In this document: positions 1-9,433 of the stretch, piece by piece
How positions within the stretch are numbered: the first letter of the stretch is position 1
Layout of the letters: every line of letters begins with the position of its first letter
NCBI GenBank assembly: GCA_947652605.1
Contig: CANTFG010000309.1
Span: forward strand, 1-64,000
DNA: 64,000 bases
Reading direction: 5' to 3'
Origin: Elmis aenea
Taxonomy: Eukaryota; Arthropoda; Insecta; Coleoptera; Elmidae
The notes under the pieces: generated by a model
Seen by the model: only the letters and a program-made list of their open reading frames with translations
Database searches by the model: none
What the model was told of the DNA's origin: nothing
Position numbers and translations under genes: made by a program

Positions 1-60
1 CGTCCAAAAACAATTTTTGAAATATCTGGTAAACTATTGCAGTTATAAAGTTTATTCTTA

Positions 61-91
61 AAGCACAAAAAAGCACTAAATAAGCACTAAA
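61..91 (+). repeat. Three degenerate ~10-bp direct repeats in the flank
   Basis: AAGCACAAAA (61-70), AAGCACTAAA (71-80) and TAAGCACTAAA (81-91) lie head to tail. This looks like a minor slippage-type repeat. No function is indicated. Confidence 0.7.
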
Positions 92-119
92 TCTTGGAAT
101 ATATTTTAGATTTTGTGCT
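62..119. repeat. 9-bp inverted repeat in the flank
   Basis: AGCACAAAA at 62-70 is the exact reverse complement of TTTTGTGCT at 111-119, with 40 bp between the arms. It could be chance in AT-rich DNA or a remnant of a mobile-element end. No target-site duplication is visible within the window. Confidence 0.5.
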
Positions 120-432
120 CAATATCGCGGAGCCAACTTCACGGAGCTTAAAATTTGAACAAAATCGTATGAGCCGTTTTCGAGGAAAATTTTCAAAATT
201 TTTAATTTTTTGAATAACTTTGTAAATTAAATTTCAAAATAGTTGAGACAAACGGCATTATACTAAGAAAAATAAACTCTATAACATACTAAAATTTGAA
301 CAAAATCGTATGAGCCGTTTTCGAGAAAAATTTTCAAAATTTTTAATTTTTTGTATAACTTTGTAAATTAAATTTCAAAATAGTTGAGACAAACGGCATT
401 ATACTAAGAAAAATAAACTCTATAACATACTA

Positions 433-573
433 AAATTTGAACAAAATCGTATGAGCCGTTTTCGAGGAAAATTTTCAAAATTTTTAATTTTTTGAATAAC
501 TTTGGAAATTAAATTTCAAAATAGTTGAGACAAACGGCATTATACTAAGAAAAATAAACTCTATAACATACTA
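433..573 (+). repeat. Monomer A, representative 141-bp unit
   Basis: Successive starts of AAATTTGAAC at 151, 292, 433, 574, 715 and 856 are exactly 141 bp apart. Key words in order are AAATTTGAACAAAATCGTA, GAGCCGTTTTCGAG, a T/A-rich core TTTTTAATTTTTTGAATAAC, AAATTAAATTTCAAAATAG, GAGACAAACGGCATTATAC and AACTCTATAACATACT. G+C is about 23% (32 of 141). CpG occurs 4 times against about 1.8 expected from its C and G counts. Variable sites used below as markers include TATGAG/TAAGAG, CGAGG/CGAGA/CGAGAT, TTGTAA/TTGGAA, GAGAC/GCGAC/GGAGAC, CATTATAC/CATAATAC and AACTC/AACTG. The 141-bp length is a multiple of three, but all three forward frames and the reverse frames contain stops. Confidence 0.97.
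455..538. repeat. Inverted repeat inside monomer A (GCCGTTT ... AAACGGC)
   Basis: GCCGTTT at 455-461 is the reverse complement of AAACGGC at 532-538. The pair recurs in nearly every A monomer, and because units are tandem the arms also face each other across the monomer boundary. A perfect 10-bp palindrome, GAAAATTTTC (467-476), lies between the arms in monomers of the CGAGG or CGAGAAAAATTTTC type. Possible meanings are a dimeric protein site or a hairpin. Arms of 7 bp are short. Confidence 0.75.
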
Positions 574-964
574 AAATTTGAACAAAATCGTATGAGCCGT
601 TTTCGAGGAAAATTTTCAAAATTTTTTTTTTTCTGAACAACTTTGTAAATTAAATTTCAAAATTGTTGAGACAAACGGCATTATACTAAGAATAATAAAC
701 TGTATAACATACTAAAATTTGAACAAAATCGTAAGAGCCGTTTTCGAGAAAAAATTTCAAAATTTTTAATTTTTTGAATAACTTTGTAAATTAAATTTCA
801 AAATAGTTGAGACAAACGGCATTATACTAAGAAAAATAAACTGTATAACATACTAAAATTTGAACAAAATCGTAAGAGCCGTTTTCGAGATAAATTTTCA
901 AAATTTTTAATTTTTTGAATAACTTTGTAAATTAAATTTCAAAATAGTTGAGACAAACGGCATA

Positions 965-990
965 ATACTAAGAAAAAAAGGCTTTGCACT
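965..990. other. A-to-B entry junction (representative)
   Basis: Monomer A is left after ...ACTAAGAAAAA and B is entered at AAGGCTTTGCAC. Compared with a B-B boundary (AAGGCTATAGTCTTTGCAC) the entry lacks 7 bp between GCT and TTGCAC. The preceding A monomer nearly always reads CATAATAC instead of CATTATAC. The same junction is found at the start of all 60 B runs. In five of them (14407, 17602, 20515, 42244 and their class) the entry reads GGCTGCAC, 2 bp or more shorter. Confidence 0.92.
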
Positions 991-1409
991 TTTTTCGACA
1001 AAAAAATCGATTTTCTTAAAACTATAGCAAATGGCTTCAAACTTCTTATACACGTTAGTTATTAGCAAGTTAAGGATTATTAGCCCCTAAATACGATTTT
1101 TAATTTTTCGCGAAAAATGGGAAAAGTACAAAGGCTATAGTCTTTGCACTTTTTTCGACAAAAAAATCGATTTTCTTAAAACTACAGCAAATGGCTTCAA
1201 ACTTCTTATACACGTTAGTTATTAGCAAGTTAAGGATTATTAGCCCCTAAATACGATTTTTAATTTTTCGCGAAAAATGGGAAAAGTACAAAGGCTATAT
1301 ATAGTCTTTGCACTTTTTTCGACAAAAAAATCGATTTTCTTAAAACTACAGCAAATGGCTTCAAACTTCTTATACACGTTAGTTATGAGCTAATTAAGGA
1401 TTATTAGCC

Positions 1410-1440
1410 CCTAAATACGATTTTTAATTTTTTGAATAAC
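1410..1440. other. B-to-A exit junction (representative)
   Basis: B is left at TACGATTTTTAATTTTT and A resumes at TGAATAACTTTG. The word TTTTTAATTTTT is present in both monomers at this place, so the crossover is at shared short homology. The same exit is seen in all 60 B runs. About 65-70 bp of monomer A are missing between the entry and exit points. Confidence 0.92.
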
Positions 1441-2243
1441 TTTGGAAATTAAATTTCAAAATAGTTGCGACAAACGGCATTATACTAAGAAAAATAAACT
1501 CTATAACATACTAAAATTAAAACAAAATCGTAAAAGCCGTTTTCAAGAAAAAATTTCAAAATTTTAAATTTTCTGAATAACTTTGTAAATTAACTTTCAA
1601 AAAAGTTGAGACAAACGGCATTATACTAAGAAAAATAAACTCTATAACATTCTAAAATTTGAACAAAATCGTAAGAGCCGTTTTCGAGAAAAATTTTCAA
1701 AATTTTTAATTTTCTGAATAACTTTGTAAATTAAATTTCAAAATAGTTGAGACAAACGGCATTATACTAGGAAAAATAAACTGTATAACATACTAAAATT
1801 TGAACAAAATCGTAAGAGCCGTTTTCGAGAAAAAATTTCAAAATTTTTAATTTTTTGAATAACTTTGTAAATTAAATTTCAAAATAGTTGAGACAAACGG
1901 CATTATACTAAGAAAAATAAACTGTATAACATACTAAAATTTGAACAAAATCGTAAGAGCCGTTTTCGAGATAAATTTTCAAAATTTTTAATTTTTTGAA
2001 TAACTTTGTAAATTAAATTTCAAAATAGTTGAGACAAACGGCATAATACTAAGAAAAAAAGGCTTTGCACTTTTTTCGACAAAAAAATCGATTTTCTTAA
2101 AACTATAGCAAATGGCTTCAAACTTCTTATACACGTTAGTTATTAGCAAGTTAAGGATTATTAGCCCCTAAATACGATTTTTAATTTTTCGCGAAAAATG
2201 GGAAAAGTACAAAGGCTATAGTCTTTGCACTTTTTTCGACAAA

Positions 2244-2255
2244 AAAATCGATTTT
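2244..2255. repeat. 12-bp palindrome AAAATCGATTTT in monomer B
   Basis: A perfect palindrome centred on ATCGAT, present in essentially every B unit. One copy at 57592 carries T to A, which destroys it. ATCGAT-centred words are bound by some insect chromatin proteins (DREF recognises TATCGATA), but the flanks here do not match that consensus, so no binding is claimed. Confidence 0.7.
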
Positions 2256-2343
2256 CTTAAAACTACAGCAAATGGCTTCAAACTTCTTATACACGTTAGT
2301 TATTAGCAAGTTAAGGATTATTAGCCCCTAAATACGATTTTTA

Positions 2344-2359
2344 ATTTTTCGCGAAAAAT
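2344..2359. repeat. 16-bp palindrome ATTTTTCGCGAAAAAT in monomer B
   Basis: A perfect 16-bp palindrome with a CGCG centre. It occurs only in full-length B units (about 93 copies in the window). The last B unit of every run is cut at TTTTTAATTTTT, just before it. It is therefore absent from single-unit B runs such as 3298-3426, 14407-14533, 17602-17728, 20515-20641 and 42244-42370. Confidence 0.8.
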
Positions 2360-4971
2360 GGGAAAAGTACAAAGGCTATAGTCTTTGCACTTTTTTCGAC
2401 AAAAAAATCGATTTTCTTAAAACTACAGCAAATGGCTTCAAACTTCTTATACACGTTAGTTATTAGCAAGTTAAGGATTATTAGCCCCTAAATACGATTT
2501 TTAATTTTTCGCGAAAAATGGGAAAAGTACAAAGGCTATAGTCTTTGCACTTTTTTCGACAAAAAAATCGATTTTCTTAAAACTATAGCAAATGGCCTCA
2601 AACTTCTTATACACGTTAGTTATTAGCAAGTTAAGGATTATTAGCCCCTAAATACGATTTTTAATTTTTTGAATAACTTTGGAAATTAAATTTCAAAATA
2701 GTTGAGACAAACGGCATTATACTAAGAAAAATTAACTCTATAACATACTAAAATTTAAACAAAATCGTATTAGCCGTTTTCGAGGAAAATTTTCAAAATT
2801 TTTAATTTTTTGAATAACTTTGGAAATTAAATTTCAAAATAGTTGAGACAAACGGCATTATACTAAGAAAAATAAACTCTATAACATACTAAAATTTGAA
2901 CAAAATCGTATGAGCCGTTTTCGAGGAAAATTTTAAAAATTTTTAATTTTATGAATAACTTTGTAAATTAAATTTCAAAATTGTTGAGACAAACGGCATT
3001 ATACTAAGAAAAATAAACTGTATAACATACTAAAATTTGAACAAAATCGTAATAGCTGTTTTCGAGAAAAAATTTCAAAATTTTTAATTTTTTGAATAAC
3101 TTTGTAAATTAAATTTCAAAATAGTGGAGACAAACGGCATTATACTAAGAAAACTAAACTGTATAACATACTAAAATTTGAACAAAATCGTAAGAGCCGT
3201 TTTCGAGATAAATTTTCAAAATTTTTAATTTTTTGAATAACTTTGTAAATTAAATTTCAAAATAGTTGAGACAAACGGCATAATACTAAGAAAAAAAGGC
3301 TTTGCACTTTTTTCGACAAAAAAATCGATTTTCTTAAAACTACAGCAAATGGCTTCAAACTTCTTATACACGTTAGTTATGAGCAAATTAAGGATTATTA
3401 GCCCCTAAATACGATTTTTAATTTTTTGAATAACTTTGGAAATTAAATTTCAAAATAGTTGCGACAAACGGCATTATACTAAGAAAAATAAACTCTATAA
3501 CGTACTAAAATTTGAACAAAATCGTAAGAGCCGTTTTCGAGAAAAAATTTCAAAATTTTTAATTTTTTGAATAACTTTGTAAATTAAATTTTAAAATAGT
3601 TGAGACAAACGGCATTATACTAAGAAAAATAAACTGTATAACATACTAAAATTTGAACAAAATCGTAAGAGCCGTTTTCGAGATAAATTTTCAAAAGTTT
3701 TAATTTTTTGAATAACTTTGTAAATTAAATTTCAAAATAGTTGAGACAAACGGCATAATACTAAGAAAAAAAGGCTTTGCACTTTTTTCGACAAAAAAAT
3801 CGATTTTCTTAAAACTATAGCAAATGGCTTCAAACTTCTTATACACGTTAGTTATTAGCAAGTTAAGGATTATTAGCCCCTAAATACGATTTTTAATTTT
3901 TCGCGAAAAATGGGAAAAGTACAAAGGCTATAGTCTTTGCACTTTTTTCGACAAAAAAATCGATTTTCTTAAAACTACAGCAAATGGCTTCAAACTTCTT
4001 ATACACGTTAGTTATTAGCAAGTTAAGGATTATTAGCCCCTAAATACGATTTTTAATTTTTTGAATAACTTTGGAAATTAAATTTCAAAATAGTTGAGAC
4101 AAACGGCATTATACTAAGAAAAATAAACTCTATAACATACTAAAATTTGAACAAAATCGTATTAGCCGTTTTCGAGGAAAATTTTCAAAATTTTTAATTT
4201 TTTGAATAACTTTGGAAATTAAATTTCAAAATTGTTGAGACAAACGGCATTATACTAAGAAAAATAAACTCTATAACATACTAAAATTTGAACAAAATCG
4301 TATGAGCCGTTTTCGAGGAAAATTTTCAAAATTTTTAATTTTATGAATAACTTTGTAAATTAAATTTCAAAATTGTTGAGACAAACGGCATTATACTAAG
4401 AAAAATAAACTGTATAACATACTAAAATTTGAACAAAATCGTAATAGCCGTTTTCGAGAAAAAATTTCAAAATTTTTAATTTTTTGAATAACTTTGTAAA
4501 TTAAATTTCAAAATAGTGGAGACAAACGGCATTATACTAAGAAAAATAAACTGTATAACATACTAAAATTTGAACAAAATCGTAAGAGCCGTTTTCGAGA
4601 TAAATTTTCAAAATTTTTAATTTTTTGAATAACTTTGTAAATTAAATTTCAAAATAGTTGAGACAAACGGCATTATACTAAGAAAAATAAACTGTATAAC
4701 ATACTTATATTTGAACAAAATCGTAAGAGCCGTTTTCGAGAAAAAATTTCAAAATTTTTAATTTTTTGAATAACTTTGTAAATTAAATTTCAAAATAGTT
4801 GAGACAAACGGCATTATACTAAGAAAAATAAACTGTATAACATACTAAAATTTGAACAAAATCGTAAGAGCCGTTTTCGAGATAAATTTTCAAAATTTTT
4901 AATTTTTTGAATAACTTTGTAAATTAAATTTCAAAATAGTTAAGACAAACGGCATAATACTAAGAAAAAAA

Positions 4972-7900
4972 GGCTTTGCACTTTTTTCGACAAAAAAATC
5001 GATTTTCTTAAAACTATAGCAAATGGCTTCAAACTTCTTATACACGTTAGTTATTAGCAAGTTAAGGATTATTAGCCCCTAAATACGATTTTTAATTTTT
5101 CGCGAAAAATGGGAAAAGTACAAAGGCTATAGTCTTTGCACTTTTTTCGACAAAAAAATCGATTTTCTTAAAACTACAGAAAATGGCTTCAAACTTCTTA
5201 TACACGTTAGTTATTAGCAAGTTAAGGATTATTAGCCCCTAAATACGATTTTTAATTTTTCGCGAAAAATGGGAAAAGTACAAAGGCTATAAGTCTTTGC
5301 ACTTTTTTCGACAAAAAAATCGATTTTCTTAAAACTACAGCAAATGGCTTCAAACTTCTTATACACGTTAGTTATGAGCAAATTAAGGATTATTAGCCCC
5401 TAAATACGATTTTTAATTTTTTGAATAACTTTGGAAATTAAATTTCAAAATAGTTGCGACAAACGGCATTATACTAAGAAAAATAAACTCTATAACATAC
5501 TAAAATTTGAACAAAATCGTAAGAGCCGTTTTCGAGAAAAAATTTCAAAATTTTTAATTTTTTGAATAACTTTGTAAATTAAATTTCAAAATAGTTGAGA
5601 CAAACGGCATTATACTAAGAAAAATAAACTGTATAACATACTAAAATTTGAACAAAATCGTAAGAGCCGTTTTCGAGATAAATTTTCAAAAGTTTTAATT
5701 TTTTGAATAACTTTGTAAATTAAATTTCAAAATAGTTGAGACAAACGGCATAATACTAAGAAAAAAAGGCTTTGCACTTTTTTCGACAAAAAAATCGATT
5801 TTCTTAAAACTATAGCAAATGGCTTCAAACTTCTTATACACGTTAGTTATTAGCAAGTTAAGGATTATTAGCCCCTAAATACGATTTTTAATTTTTCGCG
5901 AAAAATGGGAAAAGTACAAAGGCTATAGTCTTTGCACTTTTTTCGACAAAAAAATCGATTTTCTTAAAACTACAGCAAATGGCTTCAAACTTCTTATACA
6001 CGTTAGTTATTAGCAAGTTAAGGATTATTAGCCCCTAAATACGATTTTTAATTTTTCGCGAAAAATGGGAAAAGTACAAAGGCTATATATAGTCTTTGCA
6101 CTTTTTTCGACAAAAAAATCGATTTTCTTAAAACTACAGCAAATGGCTTCAAACTTCTTATACACGTTAGTTATGAGCTAATTAAGGATTATTAGCCCCT
6201 AAATACGATTTTTAATTTTTTGAATAACTTTGGAAATTAAATTTCAAAATAGTTGCGACAAACGGCATTATACTAAGAAAAATAAACTCTATAACATACT
6301 AAAATTAAAACAAAATCGTAAAAGCCGTTTTCAAGAAAAAATTTCAAAATTTTAAATTTTCTGAATAACTTTGTAAATTAACTTTCAAAAAAGTTGAGAC
6401 AAACGGCATTATACTAAGAAAAATAAACTCTATAACATTCTAAAATTTGAACAAAATCGTAAGAGCCGTTTTCGAGAAAAATTTTCAAAATTTTTAATTT
6501 TCTGAATAACTTTGTACATTAAATTTCAAAATTGTTGAGACAAACGGCATTATACTAAGAAAAATAAACTGTATAACATACTAAAATTTGAACAAAATCG
6601 TAAGAGCCGTTTTCGAGAAAAAATTTCAAAATTTTTAATTTTTTGAATAACTTTGTAAATTAAATTTCAAAATAGTTGAGACAAACGGCATTATACTAAG
6701 AAAAATAAACTGTATAACATACTAAAATTTGAACAAAATCGTAAGAGCCGTTTTCGAGATAAATTTTCAAAATTTTTAATTTTTTGAATAACTTTGTAAA
6801 TTAAATTTCAAAATAGTTAAGACAAACGGCATAATACTAAGAAAAATAAACTGTATAACATACTTATATTTGAACAAAATCGTAAGAGCCGTTTTCGAGA
6901 TAAATTTTCAAAATTTTTAATTTTTTGAATAACTTTGTAAATTAAATTTCAAAATAGTTGAGACAAACGGCATTATACTAAGAAAAATAAACTGTATAAC
7001 ATACTTATATTTGAACAAAATCGTAAGAGCCGTTTTCGAGAAAAAATTTCAAAATTTTTAATTTTTTGAATAACTTTGTAAATTAAATTTCAAAATAGTT
7101 GAGACAAACGGCATTATACTAAGAAAAATAAACTGTATAACATACTAAAATTTGAACAAAATCGTAAGAGCCGTTTTCGAGATAAATTTTCAAAATTTTT
7201 AATTTTTTGAATAACTTTGTAAATTAAATTTCAAAATAGTTGAGACAAACGGCATTATACTAAGAAAAATAAACTGTATAACATACTAAAATTTGAACAA
7301 AATCGTAAGAGCCGTTTTCGAGATAAATTTTCAAAAGTTTTAATTTTTTGAATAACTTTGTAAATTAAATTTCAAAATAGTTAAGACAAACGGCATAATA
7401 CTAAGAAAAAAAGGCTTTGCACTTTTTTCGACAAAAAAATCGATTTTCTTAAAACTATAGCAAATGGCTTCAAACTTCTTATACACGTTAGTTATTAGCA
7501 AGTTAAGGATTATTAGCCCCTAAATACGATTTTTAATTTTTCGCGAAAAATGGGAAAAGTACAAAGGCTATAGTCTTTGCACTTTTTTCGACAAAAAAAT
7601 CGATTTTCTTAAAACTACAGAAAATGGCTTCAAACTTCTTATACACGTTAGTTATTAGCAAGTTAAGGATTATTAGCCCCTAAATACGATTTTTAATTTT
7701 TCGCGAAAAATGGGAAAAGTACAAAGGCTATATATAGTCTTTGCACTTTTTTCGACAAAAAAATCGATTTTCTTAAAACTACAGCAAATGGCTTCAAACT
7801 TCTTATACACGTTAGTTATGAGCAAATTAAGGATTATTAGCCCCTAAATACGATTTTTAATTTTTTGAATAACTTTGGAAATTAAATTTCAAAATAGTTG

Positions 7901-9433
7901 CGACAAACGGCATTATACTAAGAAAAATAAACTCTATAACATACTAAAATTTGAACAAAATCGTAAGAGCCGTTTTCGAGAAAAAATTTCAAAATTTTTA
8001 ATTTTTTGAATAACTTTGTAAATTAAATTTCAAAATAGTTGAGACAAACGGCATTATACTAAGAAAAATAAACTGTATAACATACTAAAATTTGAACAAA
8101 ATCGTAAGAGCCGTTTTCGAGATAAATTTTCAAAAGTTTTAATTTTTTGAATAACTTTGTAAATTAAATTTCAAAATAGTTGAGACAAACGGCATAATAC
8201 TAAGAAAAAAAGGCTTTGCACTTTTTTCGACAAAAAAATCGATTTTCTTAAAACTATAGCAAATGGCTTCAAACTTCTTATACACGTTAGTTATTAGCAA
8301 GTTAAGGATTATTAGCCCCTAAATACGATTTTTAATTTTTCGCGAAAAATGGGAAAAGTACAAAGGCTATAGTCTTTGCACTTTTTTCGACAAAAAAATC
8401 GATTTTCTTAAAACTACAGCAAATGGCTTCAAACTTCTTATACACGTTAGTTATTAGCAAGTTAAGGATTATTAGCCCCTAAATACGATTTTTAATTTTT
8501 CGCGAAAAATGGGAAAAGTACAAAGGCTATATATAGTCTTTGCACTTTTTTCGACAAAAAAATCGATTTTCTTAAAACTACAGCAAATGGCTTCAAACTT
8601 CTTATACACGTTAGTTATGAGCTAATTAAGGATTATTAGCCCCTAAATACGATTTTTAATTTTTTGAATAACTTTGGAAATTAAATTTCAAAATAGTTGC
8701 GACAAACGGCATTATACTAAGAAAAATAAACTCTATAACATACTAAAATTTGAACAAAATCGTAAGAGCCGTTTTCGAGAAAAATTTTCAAAATTTTTAA
8801 TTTTATGAATAACTTTGTAAATTAAATTTCAAAATAGTTGAGACAAACGGCATTATACTAAGAAAAATAAACTGTATAACATACTAAAATTTGAACAAAA
8901 TCGTAATAGCCGTTTTCGAGAAAAAATTTCAAAATTTTTAATTTTTTGAATAACTTTGTAAATTAAATTTCAAAATAGTGGAGACAAACGGCATTATACT
9001 AAGAAAAATAAACTGTATAACATACTAAAATTTGAACAAAATCGTAAGAGCCGTTTTCGAGATAAATTTTCAAAATTTTTAATTTTTTGAATAACTTTGT
9101 AAATTAAATTTCAAAATAGTTGAGACAAACGGCATTATACTAAGAAAAATAAACTGTATAACATACTTATATTTGAACAAAATCGTAAGAGCCGTTTTCG
9201 AGAAAAAATTTCAAAATTTTTAATTTTTTGAATAACTTTGTAAATTAAATTTCAAAATAGTTGAGACAAACGGCATTATACTAAGAAAAATAAACTGTAT
9301 AACATACTAAAATTTGAACAAAATCGTAAGAGCCGTTTTCGAGATAAATTTTCAAAATTTTTAATTTTTTGAATAACTTTGTAAATTAAATTTCAAAATA
9401 GTTAAGACAAACGGCATAATACTAAGAAAAAAA
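4972..9433 (+). repeat. Left higher-order unit, version 1 (~4.46 kb)
   Basis: B runs: 4972-5421, 5768-6220, 7413-7865 and 8212-8664, three units each. A runs between and after them are 346, 1192, 346 and 769 bp. Two B-run types alternate: type I has CAGAAAATGG in its middle unit and ends with GAGCAAATT; type II has TATATAG before its last unit and ends with GAGCTAATT. A 346-bp A run with the marker CAAAAGTTTTAA always links type I to type II. Offset to the next version is 4461-4462 bp for the first two B runs. Confidence 0.82.

Larger units (their letters stand above)
1..148. other. Non-satellite flank left of the array
   Basis: AT-rich sequence with no resemblance to monomer A or B and no usable reading frame. 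It is the only unique-looking DNA in the window. It contains a small degenerate direct repeat and a 9-bp inverted repeat (annotated separately) and the word CGGAGC twice (128-133 and 142-147). Satellite begins within the TTAAAATTTGAAC at 148-160, where monomer A starts abruptly. It could be ordinary genomic flank, the end of a mobile element, or another repeat. 148 bases are too few to say. Confidence 0.85.
149..979 (+). repeat. Edge A run, six monomers
   Basis: Monomer starts are at 151, 292, 433, 574, 715 and 856. The order of variants (CGAGG; CGAGA with TTGTATAAC; CGAGG with TTGGAA; CGAGG with TTCTGAA and AATTGTTGAG; TAAGAG; CGAGAT with CATAATAC) is the same as at 25457-26285, 32538-33366 and 36370-37197. 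The edge is therefore a copy of an interior segment and not degenerate border sequence. The fourth monomer has a unique run of 11 T at 622-632 followed by CTGAACAAC. Confidence 0.85.
2223..2382 (+). repeat. Monomer B, representative 160-bp unit
   Basis: CTTTGCAC starts at 2063, 2223, 2383 and 2543 are exactly 160 bp apart. Key words in order are CTTTGCACTTTTTTCGAC, AAAATCGATTTT, AGCAAATGGCTTCAAAC, ATACACGTTAGTTATTAGC, AGGATTATTAGCCCC, ATTTTTCGCGAAAAAT and GTACAAAGGCTATAGT. G+C is 30% (48 of 160). CpG occurs 6 times against about 3.6 expected. I detect no overall similarity to monomer A beyond the shared TTTTTAATTTTT word used at the exit junction. The longest open frames I traced are about 50 codons without a start at the front, so no coding potential is claimed. 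Confidence 0.97.
980..4971 (+). repeat. Irregular left segment with four B runs
   Basis: B runs: 980-1432 (3 units, with an extra TATA before the last), 2061-2669 (4 units, exact 160-bp spacing, last unit of first-unit type with GGCCTCAAAC), 3298-3426 (one cut unit of the last-unit type) and 3773-4061 (2 units). The A runs between them are 628, 628, 346 and 910 bp, all 64+141n. The A monomer at 1513 has the diagnostic AAAATTAAAAC, shared with 6301, 10762, 13859, 17054, 19967 and 41696. The 3298-3426 run joins a first-unit entry to last-unit markers (CTACAG, GAGCAAATT), the product expected from unequal exchange between the units of a longer run. Confidence 0.85.

Noticed and set aside
455..480. 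CENP-B-box-like word around CGAAAACGGC on the reverse strand
   Set aside because: The CENP-B box needs TTCG and CGGG separated by seven bases. Here the spacing is shorter and CGGG is absent.
1296..1312. TATA-box promoter at CTATATATAG
   Set aside because: It is a 4-bp slippage expansion of the CTATAG at the B-B boundary, with no gene downstream and no other promoter element.
2244..2255. DREF/BEAF-type insulator site at ATCGAT
   Set aside because: The flanking bases are AAATCGATTT and do not match TATCGATA, so only the palindrome is reported.
2061..2669. B as a transposon or MITE inserted into A
   Set aside because: B is itself tandem (up to four units), shows no terminal inverted repeats or target-site duplication at the junctions, and replaces part of A. 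That fits a recombination joint better than transposition.
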